Assembly (NCBI RefSeq): GCF_900110135.1
Contig: NZ_FOCO01000012.1
Location: 1 to 64,000, forward strand
Reading direction: 5' to 3'
DNA length: 64,000 nt
Source of the DNA: Pseudorhodobacter antarcticus
GTDB lineage: Bacteria > Pseudomonadota > Alphaproteobacteria > Rhodobacterales > Rhodobacteraceae
A model generated the notes under the pieces. It was not told the origin of the DNA, searched no databases, and saw only the letters and a program-made list of their open reading frames with translations. Below, in pieces: positions 46,858-57,486 of the stretch (position 1 is its first letter; every line of letters begins with the position of its first letter). Made by a program: the position numbers and the translations under genes.

Positions 46858-46886
46858 TTGACACTGTGGGGGGCATTGCATAGGTA
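46858..46886 (+). promoter_or_regulatory. groESL promoter
   Basis: TTGACA (46858-46863), 17-nt spacer, TAGGTA (46881-46886), just upstream of the CIRCE operator. The same bases also fit a heat-shock sigma form, CCCTTGAC plus CATAGGTA, so RpoH may read it too. Confidence 0.6.
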
Positions 46887-46893
46887 ATCATCG

Positions 46894-46920
46894 TTGGCAC
46901 TCAGGCACCCTGAGTGCTAC
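46894..46920. promoter_or_regulatory. CIRCE operator (HrcA-binding) upstream of groES
   Basis: TTGGCACTC - 9 nt - GAGTGCTAC, one mismatch in each arm from the consensus TTAGCACTC-N9-GAGTGCTAA. It lies at the transcription start region, 34 bp before groES, so HrcA is expected to repress groESL. Confidence 0.95.
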
Positions 46921-46954
46921 TGAATTTAACCTGAAACCAAGGGAGTGTTCTCAG

Positions 46955-47242
46955 ATGGCATTCAAACCCCTGCACGACCGTGTACTGGTCCGTCGCATCG
47001 AAGGCGAAGACAAGACCAAAGGCGGCTTGATCATCCCCGACACCGCAAAAGAAAAGCCAGCAGAAGGCGAAGTGATTGCGCTGGGCGAAGGCGCGCGCAA
47101 GGACAGCGGCGAGTTGATCGCACCGTCCGTCAAAGTTGGCGACCGCGTGCTGTTTGGCAAGTGGTCCGGCACCGAGGTGACGCTGGAAGGCAAGGAATTG
47201 CTGATCATGAAAGAGGGCGACATCATGGGGATCATTGGCTGA
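46955..47242 (+). CDS. groES: Co-chaperonin GroES
   Basis: 95 aa, the normal GroES size. [22 protein letters not shown] at the N-terminus (roof and mobile loop TKGGLIIP), and [29 protein letters not shown]. Lids the GroEL cage for protein folding. Under CIRCE control and in an operon with groEL, 92 nt downstream with a repeat in between. Confidence 0.98.
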   Translation: MAFKPLHDRVLVRRIEGEDKTKGGLIIPDTAKEKPAEGEVIALGEGARKDSGELIAPSVKVGDRVLFGKWSGTEVTLEGKELLIMKEGDIMGIIG

Positions 47243-47257
47243 AGCCAGTGATTTGGC

Positions 47258-47286
47258 GGGGCGGTGGGTTTGCACCCACCCTACGC
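47258..47286 (+). repeat. Third copy of the 29-bp repeat arm, between groES and groEL
   Basis: Identical over 29 bp to positions 38224-38252 (core GGTGGGTTTGCACCCACC). It forms a 7-bp stem with a TTGC loop in the groESL mRNA, 15 nt after the groES stop. It could stabilise or separate the groES and groEL portions of the message. Confidence 0.9.
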
Positions 47287-47307
47287 TTGATGCGACCAAC
47301 CAACTGA

Positions 47308-48981
<1,674 letters not shown>

Positions 48982-49004
48982 ATCAGCCCTTACGGGACTT
49001 TGGG

Positions 49005-49034
49005 AAAGGGCGGCCTGCAAGGGCTGCCCTTTTT
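49005..49034 (+). terminator. Rho-independent terminator of groESL
   Basis: AAAGGGCGGCC, loop TGCAA, GGGCTGCCCTTTTT; an imperfect stem of about 10 bp followed by a T run, 24 nt after groEL. Confidence 0.88.
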
Positions 49035-49080
49035 CGTTTTAAGGCAGTGTTTGGGATTGCGGGCGGGCGCTGCGCGCAGA

Positions 49081-49101
49081 GATATTTAAGACCAAATGAT
49101 G
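49081..49101 (+). repeat. Short dispersed motif, copy 2
   Basis: GATATTTAAGACCAAATGAT, close to the copy at 61417 (GGTATTTAAGCCAAGATGAA). It lies between the groEL terminator and the EamA gene. Confidence 0.45.
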
Positions 49102-49110
49102 GGGGGCGGG

Positions 49111-49956
49111 ATGCGTTTGTTTTTGTGGACCGGACTTGCGATGTTGGCCTTTGCCGGCAATTCGGTTTTGACGCGGTTTGGTGTGGGTCAATTGGGCATG
49201 GACGCAGTTGTGTTTGCGGTGATCCGGCTGGCGGCGGGGGCGGTGATGCTGGCGGTTCTGGTTATGTGGCGCAGGGGGGCGTGGTGGCCGGGGTGGCGGG
49301 GGCGTGCGGGCGGCGTGTTTGGCCTGCTGGTGTATTTGTTTGGATTTTCATATGCTTATGTGGATTTGGCGACCGGTGTGGGTGCGCTGATCTTGTTTGG
49401 CATGGTGCAGGTCACGATGTTTGGCGGGGCGGTTTTGGCGCGTGAGGTGGTGCCTATGCCGCGTTGGGCGGGGGCGCTGATGGCCTTTGGTGGGTTGGTT
49501 TGGCTGGTGTCGCCATTTGGGCAGGCGGTGGCGCTGTGGCCCGCCGTTTTGATGGCGGCGGCGGGCATTGGTTGGGGGATTTATTCGCTGGCGGGGCGTG
49601 GCGCGCGCGATCCGGTGCTGGCCACGGCGGCGAATTTTTGCTTGGCCTTGCCGATTGCGGGGCTGGCGCTGTTATTGCAGGTCGACGCGGCGGGGATGAA
49701 TACGCTTGGTGTCACTGTGGCGCTGGTTTCGGGGGCAGTGACATCGGGGCTGGGCTATGCGCTGTGGTACGCGGTTGTGCCGCAATTGGGGGCGGCGCGG
49801 GCCGGGGTCGCCCAATTGTCGGTGCCCATTTTGGCGGCGGTGGCAGGGGCGGTTTGGTTGGGGGAGGCGTTGGATTTGCAGTTTGCGATTGCGGCAGGTG
49901 TTGTGCTGGGCGGTGTGGCGCTGGCGAGTTTTGGTGGCATCCGGCGCGGCGGTTAG
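49111..49956 (+). CDS. DMT-superfamily (EamA) transporter
   Basis: 281 aa with about ten TM helices in two EamA repeats; starts MRLFLWTGLAMLAFAGNSVL and the second repeat contains AALVSGAVTSGLGYALWYAV-like sequence and IAAGVVLGGVALASFGGI. ATG at 49111 is chosen because GGGGGGCGGG precedes it; ATGs at 49096 and 49099 are alternatives. Exporter of metabolites or amino acids; substrate unknown. Confidence 0.87.
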   Translation: MRLFLWTGLAMLAFAGNSVLTRFGVGQLGMDAVVFAVIRLAAGAVMLAVLVMWRRGAWWPGWRGRAGGVFGLLVYLFGFSYAYVDLATGVGALILFGMVQVTMFGGAVLAREVVPMPRWAGALMAFGGLVWLVSPFGQAVALWPAVLMAAAGIGWGIYSLAGRGARDPVLATAANFCLALPIAGLALLLQVDAAGMNTLGVTVALVSGAVTSGLGYALWYAVVPQLGAARAGVAQLSVPILAAVAGAVWLGEALDLQFAIAAGVVLGGVALASFGGIRRGG

Positions 49957-49991
49957 GTCTGGACAACGCGCGGTTGCGGGGCCAGCATGGG

Positions 49992-50441
49992 ATGATGAAA
50001 CCACGCCCCCCCCGCCTTGCTGTTCGCGCGCTGATCTTGCATCAAGATCGGCTTTTGCTCGTCAATGCCTTTCGCGGTTCGGTGTCGGATTTGTGGTGCG
50101 CACCCGGGGGCGGCGTGAACAGCCACAGCAGCCTGCCCGACAATTTGATCCGCGAGGTGCATGAGGAAACGGGGTTAACCGTCGCCGTGGGGGCCCCGGT
50201 GCTGATCAATGAATTTCACGCGCCCGAACATGGGTTTCACCAATGCGACGTGTATTTTCGCTGCACGATCACGGCGGGCGTGGTGGATTATGCGTGGCGC
50301 GACCCCGAAGGTGTGGTGACCAAGCGGCGTTTTTTCAGCCGAGGCGAGCTGGCCCATATCCGGTTCAAGCCCGACAGCCTGCCCGACGCGGCTTGGGGCG
50401 GCGCCATGCTGTATGACCCGTTGGAACAGATGGTGCGCTAA
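49992..50441 (+). CDS. NUDIX hydrolase
   Basis: 149 aa from the ATG at 49992 (or 49995). The Nudix box reads GGVNSHSSLPDNLIREVHEE, then TGL. The REVHEE metal-binding core is intact, but the first box glutamate (GX5E) is Ser. ALILHQDRLLLVNAFRG is the usual first strand. Starts 35 nt after the EamA gene and is convergent with purK. Substrate unknown, perhaps a nucleoside diphosphate derivative. Confidence 0.88.
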   Translation: MMKPRPPRLAVRALILHQDRLLLVNAFRGSVSDLWCAPGGGVNSHSSLPDNLIREVHEETGLTVAVGAPVLINEFHAPEHGFHQCDVYFRCTITAGVVDYAWRDPEGVVTKRRFFSRGELAHIRFKPDSLPDAAWGGAMLYDPLEQMVR

Positions 50442-50454
50442 GTCCGCAGCACCT

Positions 50455-51531
50455 TCAGGGTGCGCGACCTGTTATCCGGTTGATATGCCCCATCTTTCGG
50501 CCAGCCCGCGCATCTGGTTTGCCATACATATGCACCGCCGTGTTGCGTTCGGCCAAAAAGGCGGGCAGGCGCGCAATATCATCGCCAATCAGGTTTTCCA
50601 TCACCACATCGGCAAAGCGCGACCCGTCGCCAAGCGGCAACCCCGCCACTGCACGAATATGCTGTTCAAACTGGTCAACCGCGCAGCCGTTCTGCGTCCA
50701 ATGCCCGGAATTATGGACACGCGGCGCGATCTCGTTCACGATCAACCCTTTGGGCGTCACGAACAATTCCACCCCCATCACACCCACATAATCCAGCGCG
50801 TTCAGAATGCGGGCGGCCAGCAGCACGGCATCTGTCCGCTGGCTGGGTGTCAATTTGGCGGGGATGGTGGTTGTGTGCAAAATACCTGCCAAATGCACGT
50901 TCTGTCCCGGGTCATAGGCTGCGACCGACCCATCAAGCCCGCGTGCGGCGATCACCGACACCTCATGTGTAAAGTCAATAAAGCCTTCCAACACCGCATC
51001 GGCCCCATTCATCGCAGCCAGCGCCGCTGGCGCATCGGCAGCGCTCATAATCCGCGCTTGGCCCTTGCCATCATACCCAAGGCGCGTGGTTTTCAAAATC
51101 GCGGGCGTGCCCACGGTCGCAATCGCGGCCTCCAGATCGGCGGCCGTTTTCACGGGCGCATAAGGGGCCACCGCCAACCCCAATTCAGCCAAAAACGCCT
51201 TTTCGGTCAACCGGTCCTGACTGATCGCCAGCGCGCGGCGGTTGGGGCGCAAGGGGCGCAGGGTTTCCAACAAATCCAATGCGGCGGTCGGAATATTCTC
51301 AAACTCATAGGTGATCACATCGACCGATTGCGCAAAGGCGGTCAGCGCCGCCACATCATCATAGGGCGCACAAGTCACCATATGCGCTACATCGCCAGCA
51401 GGCGGATGCGCCCCCGGCTCAAATATATGAACCCTATACCCCAACCGGGCCGCCGCAACCGACAGCATCCGGCCCAATTGCCCACCGCCCAAAATCCCGA
51501 TCACAGCGCCGGGCAACAGATTACTCATCAA
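50455..51531 (-). CDS. purK: N5-carboxyaminoimidazole ribonucleotide synthase
   Basis: ATP-grasp enzyme of purine synthesis, 358 aa. [21 protein letters not shown] at the N-terminus, [14 protein letters not shown] (ATP-grasp), [20 protein letters not shown] and [14 protein letters not shown] are diagnostic. Converts AIR to N5-CAIR with ATP and bicarbonate. Overlaps purE by 11 nt, purE first in transcription. Confidence 0.97.
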   Translation of the reverse strand: MMSNLLPGAVIGILGGGQLGRMLSVAAARLGYRVHIFEPGAHPPAGDVAHMVTCAPYDDVAALTAFAQSVDVITYEFENIPTAALDLLETLRPLRPNRRALAISQDRLTEKAFLAELGLAVAPYAPVKTAADLEAAIATVGTPAILKTTRLGYDGKGQARIMSAADAPAALAAMNGADAVLEGFIDFTHEVSVIAARGLDGSVAAYDPGQNVHLAGILHTTTIPAKLTPSQRTDAVLLAARILNALDYVGVMGVELFVTPKGLIVNEIAPRVHNSGHWTQNGCAVDQFEQHIRAVAGLPLGDGSRFADVVMENLIGDDIARLPAFLAERNTAVHMYGKPDARAGRKMGHINRITGRAP

Positions 51532-52006
51532 CCGGCTCCTCCGGGATCGACGCGGTCAACGCCGCGCGCCATGCGTCCAACCGCGCGGCCAGTTCCGGGT
51601 CCGACAGCGCCAAAATTCCCGCCGCCATCAACCCCGCATTGGCCGCACCGGGCGCCCCAATCGCCATGGTTGCCACCGGATATCCGCGCGGCATTTGCAA
51701 AATCGAATACAAACTGTCCACCCCAGACAGCGCGCGGGTTTGCACCGGCACGCCAATCACCGGAACCCGCGTTTTCGACGCCATCATGCCAGGCAAATGC
51801 GCGGCCCCCCCAGCGCCTGCAATAATCACTTGCAAACCACGGTCCACCGCCGTTCTGCCATAGTCCCACAACCGGTCCGGGGTCCGATGCGCCGACACAA
51901 TCCGCGCTTCAAACGCCACGCCCAACGCGTCCAGCATATTCGCCGCGTCTTTCATCGTCGGCCAGTCAGACTGGCTGCCCATGATGATTCCCACTTTAAC
52001 GGCCAT
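51521..52006 (-). CDS. purE: N5-carboxyaminoimidazole ribonucleotide mutase
   Basis: 161 aa, class I Pur[53 protein letters not shown] and [14 protein letters not shown] are conserved. Converts N5-CAIR made by PurK to CAIR. Promoter TTGCCC-16-TATAGT at 52036-52063 and RBS GGAGG upstream. Confidence 0.98.
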   Translation of the reverse strand: MAVKVGIIMGSQSDWPTMKDAANMLDALGVAFEARIVSAHRTPDRLWDYGRTAVDRGLQVIIAGAGGAAHLPGMMASKTRVPVIGVPVQTRALSGVDSLYSILQMPRGYPVATMAIGAPGAANAGLMAAGILALSDPELAARLDAWRAALTASIPEEPVDE

Positions 52007-52035
52007 ACTGCCCTCCGCACCAAAATGAAGGCTGG

Positions 52036-52063
52036 ACTATACAAGTGCGCCGCCCAAGGGCAA
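52036..52063 (-). promoter_or_regulatory. Sigma-70 promoter of purEK
   Basis: Minus strand TTGCCC (52063-52058), 16-nt spacer, TATAGT (52041-52036); transcription would start near 52030, about 25 nt before purE. Confidence 0.7.
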
Positions 52064-52166
52064 GTCGCAATGCCCCCAATTCGCGTTGGTGAAAATACCT
52101 TCAGGGGGGAATTTGCCGCAAGGCAAAGGGGGGGGCGCGAGCGCACCCCGCGACCGTCCCACAACA

Positions 52167-52385
52167 TCAAGCGATGATATCGGGGATCAAATCATCCTCA
52201 ATATTCACCAAACGCTCTTTCAATACCAACTTTTGCTTTTTCAACCGCCGCAGCATCAGCTGGTCGGGGTTCACGCTGGCCTCCACCGCTTTAATCGCCT
52301 CATCCAGATCGCGGTGTTGGCGCTGCATCACAGCATGGCGAATGCGCAGCATTTCATCAGGGTTCAATTCGCTGGAGGCGTTCAT
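52167..52385 (-). CDS. DUF465 (YdcH-like) small protein
   Basis: 72 aa, charged and helical. MLRIRHAVMQRQHRDLDEAI and RLKKQKLVLKERL are the DUF465 pattern, expected to form a helical hairpin. Function unknown. Upstream of purE on the same strand, but purE has its own promoter. Divergent from the Hsp20 gene. Confidence 0.85.
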   Translation of the reverse strand: MNASSELNPDEMLRIRHAVMQRQHRDLDEAIKAVEASVNPDQLMLRRLKKQKLVLKERLVNIEDDLIPDIIA

Positions 52386-52476
52386 CGGTCACTCAACTTC
52401 AAGGTCTTTTGAGCAGTATAACGCAAGTGCGCGAAATGTGTGCGAAAACTGCGCTAAAATCCGCCCGATTGCGCCC

Positions 52477-52507
52477 CTTGCGGGCAGGCGGCCCGCATCC
52501 CATATTT
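52477..52507 (+). promoter_or_regulatory. RpoH-type heat-shock promoter for hsp20
   Basis: CCCCTTGCG (-35, centred on CTTGCG 52477-52482), 16-nt gap, CCCATATTT (-10, 52499-52507), close to the sigma-32 consensus CTTGAA / CCCCATnT. It is about 60 nt upstream of the Hsp20 start. Confidence 0.65.
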
Positions 52508-52569
52508 AAAGCAGACAGGGTGCCAACCATTGGGCCCAAACGATGTGTCGCTTTGCAAAGGACAAGTCG

Positions 52570-52983
52570 ATGACAAAATTAAGCTTTGGGGCGCACCCGC
52601 ACCTCCTTGGGTTTGAACAGCTGGAACGGCTGGTCGAACGCACCGCCAAAACCGCCGCCGAAGGGTATCCGCCCTTTAATATCGAGGCGGTATCAGAAAA
52701 CGATTACCGCATCACGCTGGCAGTGGCCGGTTTTGGCGATGAAGATCTGAACATCACGGTGGAAAACCGCCAACTCGTCGTCCGGGGCCGTCAGGCCGAA
52801 GATGAGGGCGATCGGATGTTTTTGCACCGTGGCATCGCCGCGCGGGCGTTCCAGCGGTCCTTTGTCTTGGCTGAAGGGGTCGATGTGGCCCGCGCCGCCC
52901 TTGAACACGGGCTGCTGCACATCGAACTGCGCCGTTCACCGCCCGATGTGGTCGTGCAAACCATCCCAATTGATCGCAGATAA
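52570..52983 (+). CDS. Small heat-shock protein, Hsp20/IbpA family
   Basis: 137 aa. Alpha-crystallin domain: YPPFNIEAVSENDYRITLAV, GFGDEDLNITVENRQLVVRG, FLHRGIAARAFQRSFVLAEG, EHGLLHIELRR. IbpA-type holdase that keeps denatured proteins soluble. ATG at 52570 with AAAGGAC upstream; the frame opens at 52543 but lacks an RBS. Heat-shock promoter at 52477. Confidence 0.93.
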   Translation: MTKLSFGAHPHLLGFEQLERLVERTAKTAAEGYPPFNIEAVSENDYRITLAVAGFGDEDLNITVENRQLVVRGRQAEDEGDRMFLHRGIAARAFQRSFVLAEGVDVARAALEHGLLHIELRRSPPDVVVQTIPIDRR

Positions 52984-52993
52984 GGAGCGTTTT

Positions 52994-53221
52994 GTGAACA
53001 CACCTTTTAATCAAATGCCCGCAATGGGCGACCGAATTGTCTATGTCCGCGCGGTGGAGGTGGCTGATTTACCATTGTCCCTGCAAGAACAGGCTGAAGG
53101 GCTGACACAGATTTACGCAGTTCACAGCACGGATGGTGCGCAATTGGCGCTGGTCGCGGATAAAAAACTGGCCTTTGCGCTGGCTCGCGAAAACGATCTG
53201 GCCCCGGTCAGCGTGCATTGA
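52994..53221 (+). CDS. DUF1150-family small protein
   Basis: 75 aa starting at the GTG at 52994, with AAGGAG 6 nt upstream (52982-52987) deciding the start. YVRAVEVADLPLSLQEQAEG and LTQIYAVHSTDGAQLALVAD are typical of DUF1150, which nearly always follows an Hsp20 gene in alphaproteobacteria. Likely co-induced with it. Function unknown. Confidence 0.85.
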   Translation: MNTPFNQMPAMGDRIVYVRAVEVADLPLSLQEQAEGLTQIYAVHSTDGAQLALVADKKLAFALARENDLAPVSVH

Positions 53222-53224
53222 TGT

Positions 53225-53257
53225 GGGTCGTGCCCCGCTGCATGCGGGGCGCGACCC
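53225..53257. terminator. Bidirectional hairpin between DUF1150 and trxB
   Basis: GGGTCGTGCCCCGC (53225-53238), loop TGCAT, GCGGGGCGCGACCC (53244-53257): 14-bp stem with a single G-T pair between convergent genes. No T tract, so termination is likely but not certain. Confidence 0.65.
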
Positions 53258-53260
53258 CTG

Positions 53261-54376
<1,116 letters not shown>

Positions 54377-54382
54377 TTACGC

Positions 54383-54883
54383 ATGGCTGGCTCCAAACTC
54401 GACCCGATTGACCGCCAGATTCTTGCGGAACTGCAAGCAGATGGGCGCATGACCAATGTGGAACTGGCCAAGCGGGTGGGCATTTCCGCGCCGCCCTGCC
54501 TGCGCCGCGTGCGCACGTTGGAGGAAACGGGTTATATCAAAGGCTATCACGCCGATATTGACGCGCGCGAAATGGGGTTTGAAGTGCAGGTGTTCGCGAT
54601 GGTGCGCCTTCATTCGCAGGCCGAAGGCGATTTGTCGGCGTTTGAAAACCGCTGCCGCGCGTGGCCTTTGGTCCGCGAATGTCACATGCTGAATGGCGAA
54701 ATCGACTTCATTTTGAAATGCGTAGCGCCCGACCTGTCCAGTTTTCAAAGCTTTCTGACCGGGGATTTGCTGAAAGCGGACAATGTCGCCAGCGTCAAAA
54801 CCAGTCTGGTCATTCGCGTTGCCAAGGATGATCCCGGTGTGCCGTTTGACGTGCTAGAGGCGCGTCTTACGCGAAATGCATGA
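54383..54883 (+). CDS. Lrp/AsnC-family transcriptional regulator
   Basis: 166 aa. Winged-helix HTH: LDPIDRQILAELQADGRMTN, VELAKRVGISAPPCLRRVRT. RAM ligand domain: FAMVRLHSQAEGDLSAFENR and HMLNGEIDFILKCVAPDLSS. ATG at 54383; the frame from 53990 is antisense to trxB and not used. Senses an amino acid or related ligand (inferred). Followed by a strong terminator and divergent from trxB. Confidence 0.93.
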   Translation: MAGSKLDPIDRQILAELQADGRMTNVELAKRVGISAPPCLRRVRTLEETGYIKGYHADIDAREMGFEVQVFAMVRLHSQAEGDLSAFENRCRAWPLVRECHMLNGEIDFILKCVAPDLSSFQSFLTGDLLKADNVASVKTSLVIRVAKDDPGVPFDVLEARLTRNA

Positions 54884-54924
54884 GGCGAAAACCATCGCCA
54901 AACACCTGAAATTTAGGGTTTAAA

Positions 54925-55088
54925 AACAAAAGAGGCGGCCCCGTCACGATATGCCAGAGGAGCATATCAGGGCCGCCCTTTTTGAAACCTGGCCGTTATG
55001 ACGGGAAGAGTGCCTTGGGCCCGGTCGCCCTGTGGTCTTATCGCGCTTGCCGTCCGAACCTCCGTTGATCCACACTCTCGCGCTTCAC
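54925..55088 (-). ncRNA. Candidate small RNA, ~165 nt, convergent with the Lrp gene
   Basis: A minus-strand unit with a TTGACA -35 (55123-55118) and ending in the strong hairpin at 54934-54977 with TCTTTTGTTTTT. No credible protein gene lies between. Inside, GAGAGTG can pair with CACTCTT to close a multi-branched fold. No match to 6S, tmRNA, RNase P or SRP signatures was recognised. The call rests on promoter plus terminator without an ORF; expression is unproven. Confidence 0.4.
54934..54983. terminator. Long bidirectional terminator hairpin
   Basis: GGCGGCCC (54934-54941) pairs with GGGCCGCC (54970-54977); an inner stem GATATGC/GCATATC (54948-54954 with 54962-54968) extends it. Plus-strand readthrough is followed by CTTTTTG, minus-strand by TCTTTTGTTTTT, so it can stop both the Lrp gene and the minus-strand transcript. 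Confidence 0.93.
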
Positions 55089-55094
55089 AATCAT

Positions 55095-55123
55095 AACATG
55101 GCTGAATTGGGGCGGGTTGTCAA
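55095..55123 (-). promoter_or_regulatory. Candidate promoter of the small RNA
   Basis: Minus strand perfect TTGACA (55123-55118); at 17 nt the -10 is a poor CATGTT (55100-55095), while a better TATGAT (55095-55090) stands at 22 nt. Only the -35 is convincing. Confidence 0.4.
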
Positions 55124-55208
55124 AGTTAATTGTTTTTTCGCCATGTTCTGGCGGGTAATCCGGGCGGCTTGGCCGGGATTGTTGCGCGATTTATGCAAAA
55201 TCGGGCAG

Positions 55209-55236
55209 GAATGTGGCCAAATCTGCGGCCACATTC
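55209..55236. terminator. Perfect 10-bp stem-loop downstream of the 52-aa gene
   Basis: GAATGTGGCC (55209-55218), 8-nt loop, GGCCACATTC (55227-55236), 17 nt beyond the stop of the small minus-strand gene. No strong T run on either strand, so it may be a stabiliser rather than a terminator. Confidence 0.5.
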
Positions 55237-55252
55237 TGAATTTGATGATTCG

Positions 55253-55411
55253 TTACTTGGCCGCGATGGCGCGGGGCGTTTGCCCTTGGGCAGACGCGGA
55301 AATGGATTTGAACGCAGCCGGTTTGCTGCGCGTGGCGCGCGCAAAGGGCATGGCGGGCATGGGCTGCGCGCTGGTGGCGATGGTGGATTTCATCCAACGT
55401 GGGGTTTTCAT
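55253..55411 (-). CDS. Small basic protein, 52 aa, unrecognised
   Basis: ATG at 55411 with an excellent RBS, GCAGGAG, 6 nt upstream; TAA at 55253. The product begins MKTPRWMKSTIATSAQ and is rich in Lys/Arg (about 10 of 52) with Ala, Ser, Met and Pro; no TM or cysteine. I do not recognise a named family, but the WMKS start and MPFARATR core give the impression of small conserved Rhodobacterales proteins. It is in a 780-bp stretch with no other gene. It is real on RBS, hairpin and isolation evidence; function unknown. Confidence 0.6.
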   Translation of the reverse strand: MKTPRWMKSTIATSAQPMPAMPFARATRSKPAAFKSISASAQGQTPRAIAAK

Positions 55412-55661
55412 GGTTTGCTCCTGCGGTCATTTGTTGATGCCAATATCGCGGGGCAATGGGGCGGGGATTTGGCAAAGTACTGGGTTTGTCGAAAATTTTA
55501 AGGGCAACGGGCAGGGTGATTAAGGCAAACCCGCCTTATCGCTTTGCGCCTTTATTCCTTGGGGAAATGCTTGGTTGCGGCGACAATTTGGCCAAAACCA
55601 AAGGGATTGTTTCCAAACTTACGGCAAATTCGCGGCACATATCGCCCAGCGTTTGCCGCAA

Positions 55662-56414
55662 TTACAGCCGGATCACCGCAATCAGGCGGCCATAATCGGC
55701 CTCATTGCGGTGGGTGGTGCGGCGATAGGAAAAGAATCGCGCCTCGTCACTATAAGTGCAGTGGCGGGTCCATTCCGCATGGCCCACCCCCGCCGCCCGC
55801 AGGCGCGACAATCCATAAGCGGGCAAATCAAACAGCGCACGGTCGCCTGCGCCATTGGCAAAAAACCGGGCATGGGCCGGGTCATCCTCCAAAAACGTTT
55901 CCAAAAACTCTGGTCCCACTTCATAGGCGGCTTGGGAAATGCAGGGACCAATGATGGCGGTGATGTCGGCGCGCGCGGCCCCCAACCCCTCCATCGCGTC
56001 CAGTGTCGCCTCCAGCACCCCGTCTTTGACGCCGCGCCACCCGGCATGCGCCGCCCCGATCACGCCTGCGCGGGCGTCGGCAAACAGCACGGGCTGGCAA
56101 TCGGCGGTCAAAATCCCCAGCGCTGTGCCGGGGGTGCGCGTCACCATCGCATCGGCGCGGGGGCGCGTGGTCAGGGGGCCGTCCGCCACCACCACATCCG
56201 CGGAATGGACTTGATGCACGGTCAACAATTGCGCCACTTCGACACCCATCGCATTTGCCACCCGCGCGCGGTTTATCGCCACCACATCGGCCTGATCGGT
56301 GCTACCGGGGCCACAGTTCAGCCCCGCGAATATGCCCGATGATGCCCCGCCTTTGCGGGTGAAAAACCCGTGTTGGACCGGGGCCAGCGCGTCAGATGTG
56401 ATAATTTCCAGCAT
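55662..56414 (-). CDS. pgeF: Peptidoglycan editing factor PgeF (laccase-domain, YfiH family)
   Basis: 250 aa, COG1496 / multicopper-like fold. HGFFTRKGGASSGIF, VHQVHSADVVV, LTADCQPVLFAD (Cys ligand), IGAAHAGWRGVKDGVLE and GPCISQAAYEVGPEF are the conserved family blocks with Zn-binding His/Cys. E. coli YfiH removes wrongly incorporated L-Ser in wall precursors. ATG at 56414 is 2 nt after the MidA-like stop; TTG at 56423 is the alternative. Operon with the methyltransferase and lgt. Confidence 0.93.
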   Translation of the reverse strand: MLEIITSDALAPVQHGFFTRKGGASSGIFAGLNCGPGSTDQADVVAINRARVANAMGVEVAQLLTVHQVHSADVVVADGPLTTRPRADAMVTRTPGTALGILTADCQPVLFADARAGVIGAAHAGWRGVKDGVLEATLDAMEGLGAARADITAIIGPCISQAAYEVGPEFLETFLEDDPAHARFFANGAGDRALFDLPAYGLSRLRAAGVGHAEWTRHCTYSDEARFFSYRRTTHRNEADYGRLIAVIRL

Positions 56415-56415
56415 A

Positions 56416-57486
56416 TCAGTCAAACCCCGGCGGCGCTGGGGCGTGGGGGGGAAACAGGGCCAGCGCCTTGAACAAGCTTCCCATTTCTTCGGCCCGGGTC
56501 AAGCGTTGAGTGGCGGCCAGATGATTTTCCAGCGCGGCCCCGTTCACCCCCCGCGCAAGGCGTTCGGCCCGCGCCCCAATGCCCAAACGGGCCAACAGCG
56601 CGCCTTGGTCGGTCAACCCAGTTGCGCGCGCAGGGTCTGCAGCCAGCGCCAACGCTTCAAAATCCACATGGGCGGTCAGGTCGGCGTGGCCGGGCGCGGT
56701 GAACGGATCGGCAAAGGCGTGGCCTTGCATCGCTTGCAGCGTGTCGCCTTTGGACCGCCAGTTGCCATAATCAATGATCACCGCTGCCCCCCCGTGGCCA
56801 GCGATCTGCGCGCCAATCCGCGCCATAATCGGGGTGGCATCGGGGCGCAGTTCCACCACATCGCCGGGGTTGGTATCCGCCAAACGCCCGTCCAATACGG
56901 CAAAGGGCAAGGGGGGCGCATAGCCTTTGACCAACCGCCCGTCTGCCGCCCCCACGATCGTATCGCACCACCCTTGCACATGGCGGGTCACTTGCCGAAT
57001 GGGCAGCGCGTCAAAAAATTCATTCGCAATCAGATAGATCGGCGCATCGTCCGGCACAGCGCCCAAATTATCCGCCCAATGCACCGCACCCGGCAGTGCC
57101 GCGCGCTGTGCCGCACGCAAAGGCGTTGACGCCTCCACCAGCCACACCTCGGCTGCGGCGTGAAACCCCGGCACGCCGCGGGTGGCGCGCAGCAAATCCG
57201 CCATCAACGTGCCGCGGCCGGGGCCAAGTTCGGCCAGCACAAACCGCGCAGGCGCACCTTGATCGACCCAAGCTTGCGCCAAACACAGGCCCAGCAATTC
57301 GCCAAACATCTGGCTGATTTCGGGTGATGTGATGAAATCACCAGCCCGCCCCAACGGGTCGCGGGTGGTGTAATAGCCATGATCGGGGTGCAGCAGACAG
57401 GCCTGCATATAATCGGCCAAAGGTAGGGGGCCATTGGCGGCAATCTGTGCCAACAACAAGGATTCTAAGGTCGTATCAGGCAGCAC
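56416..57486 (-). CDS. SAM-dependent methyltransferase, COG1565 / MidA-NDUFAF7 family
   Basis: 356 aa starting with GTG at 57486 inside the 3' end of lgt (11-nt overlap). [58 protein letters not shown] (SAM motif I), and [13 protein letters not shown] are diagnostic. The human relative NDUFAF7 methylates an Arg of complex I subunit NDUFS2; a similar role is possible here but not shown. Between lgt and pgeF in the operon. Confidence 0.92.
   Translation of the reverse strand: MLPDTTLESLLLAQIAANGPLPLADYMQACLLHPDHGYYTTRDPLGRAGDFITSPEISQMFGELLGLCLAQAWVDQGAPARFVLAELGPGRGTLMADLLRATRGVPGFHAAAEVWLVEASTPLRAAQRAALPGAVHWADNLGAVPDDAPIYLIANEFFDALPIRQVTRHVQGWCDTIVGAADGRLVKGYAPPLPFAVLDGRLADTNPGDVVELRPDATPIMARIGAQIAGHGGAAVIIDYGNWRSKGDTLQAMQGHAFADPFTAPGHADLTAHVDFEALALAADPARATGLTDQGALLARLGIGARAERLARGVNGAALENHLAATQRLTRAEEMGSLFKALALFPPHAPAPPGFD

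Noticed and set aside
54925-55088. 6S RNA as identity of the sRNA candidate
   Set aside because: The size fits, but the 5' and 3' ends do not pair into a long rod and the unit ends with an intrinsic terminator; no known signature recognised.
55038-55094. 18-codon minus-strand mini-ORF (MIVKRES...) as a leader peptide
   Set aside because: No RBS, its ATG would lie at or before the transcript start, and no gene follows it on that strand before the terminator.
55032-55523. 163-aa plus-strand open frame
   Set aside because: It is antisense to the well-supported 52-aa gene and crosses two hairpins; no RBS or family resemblance.
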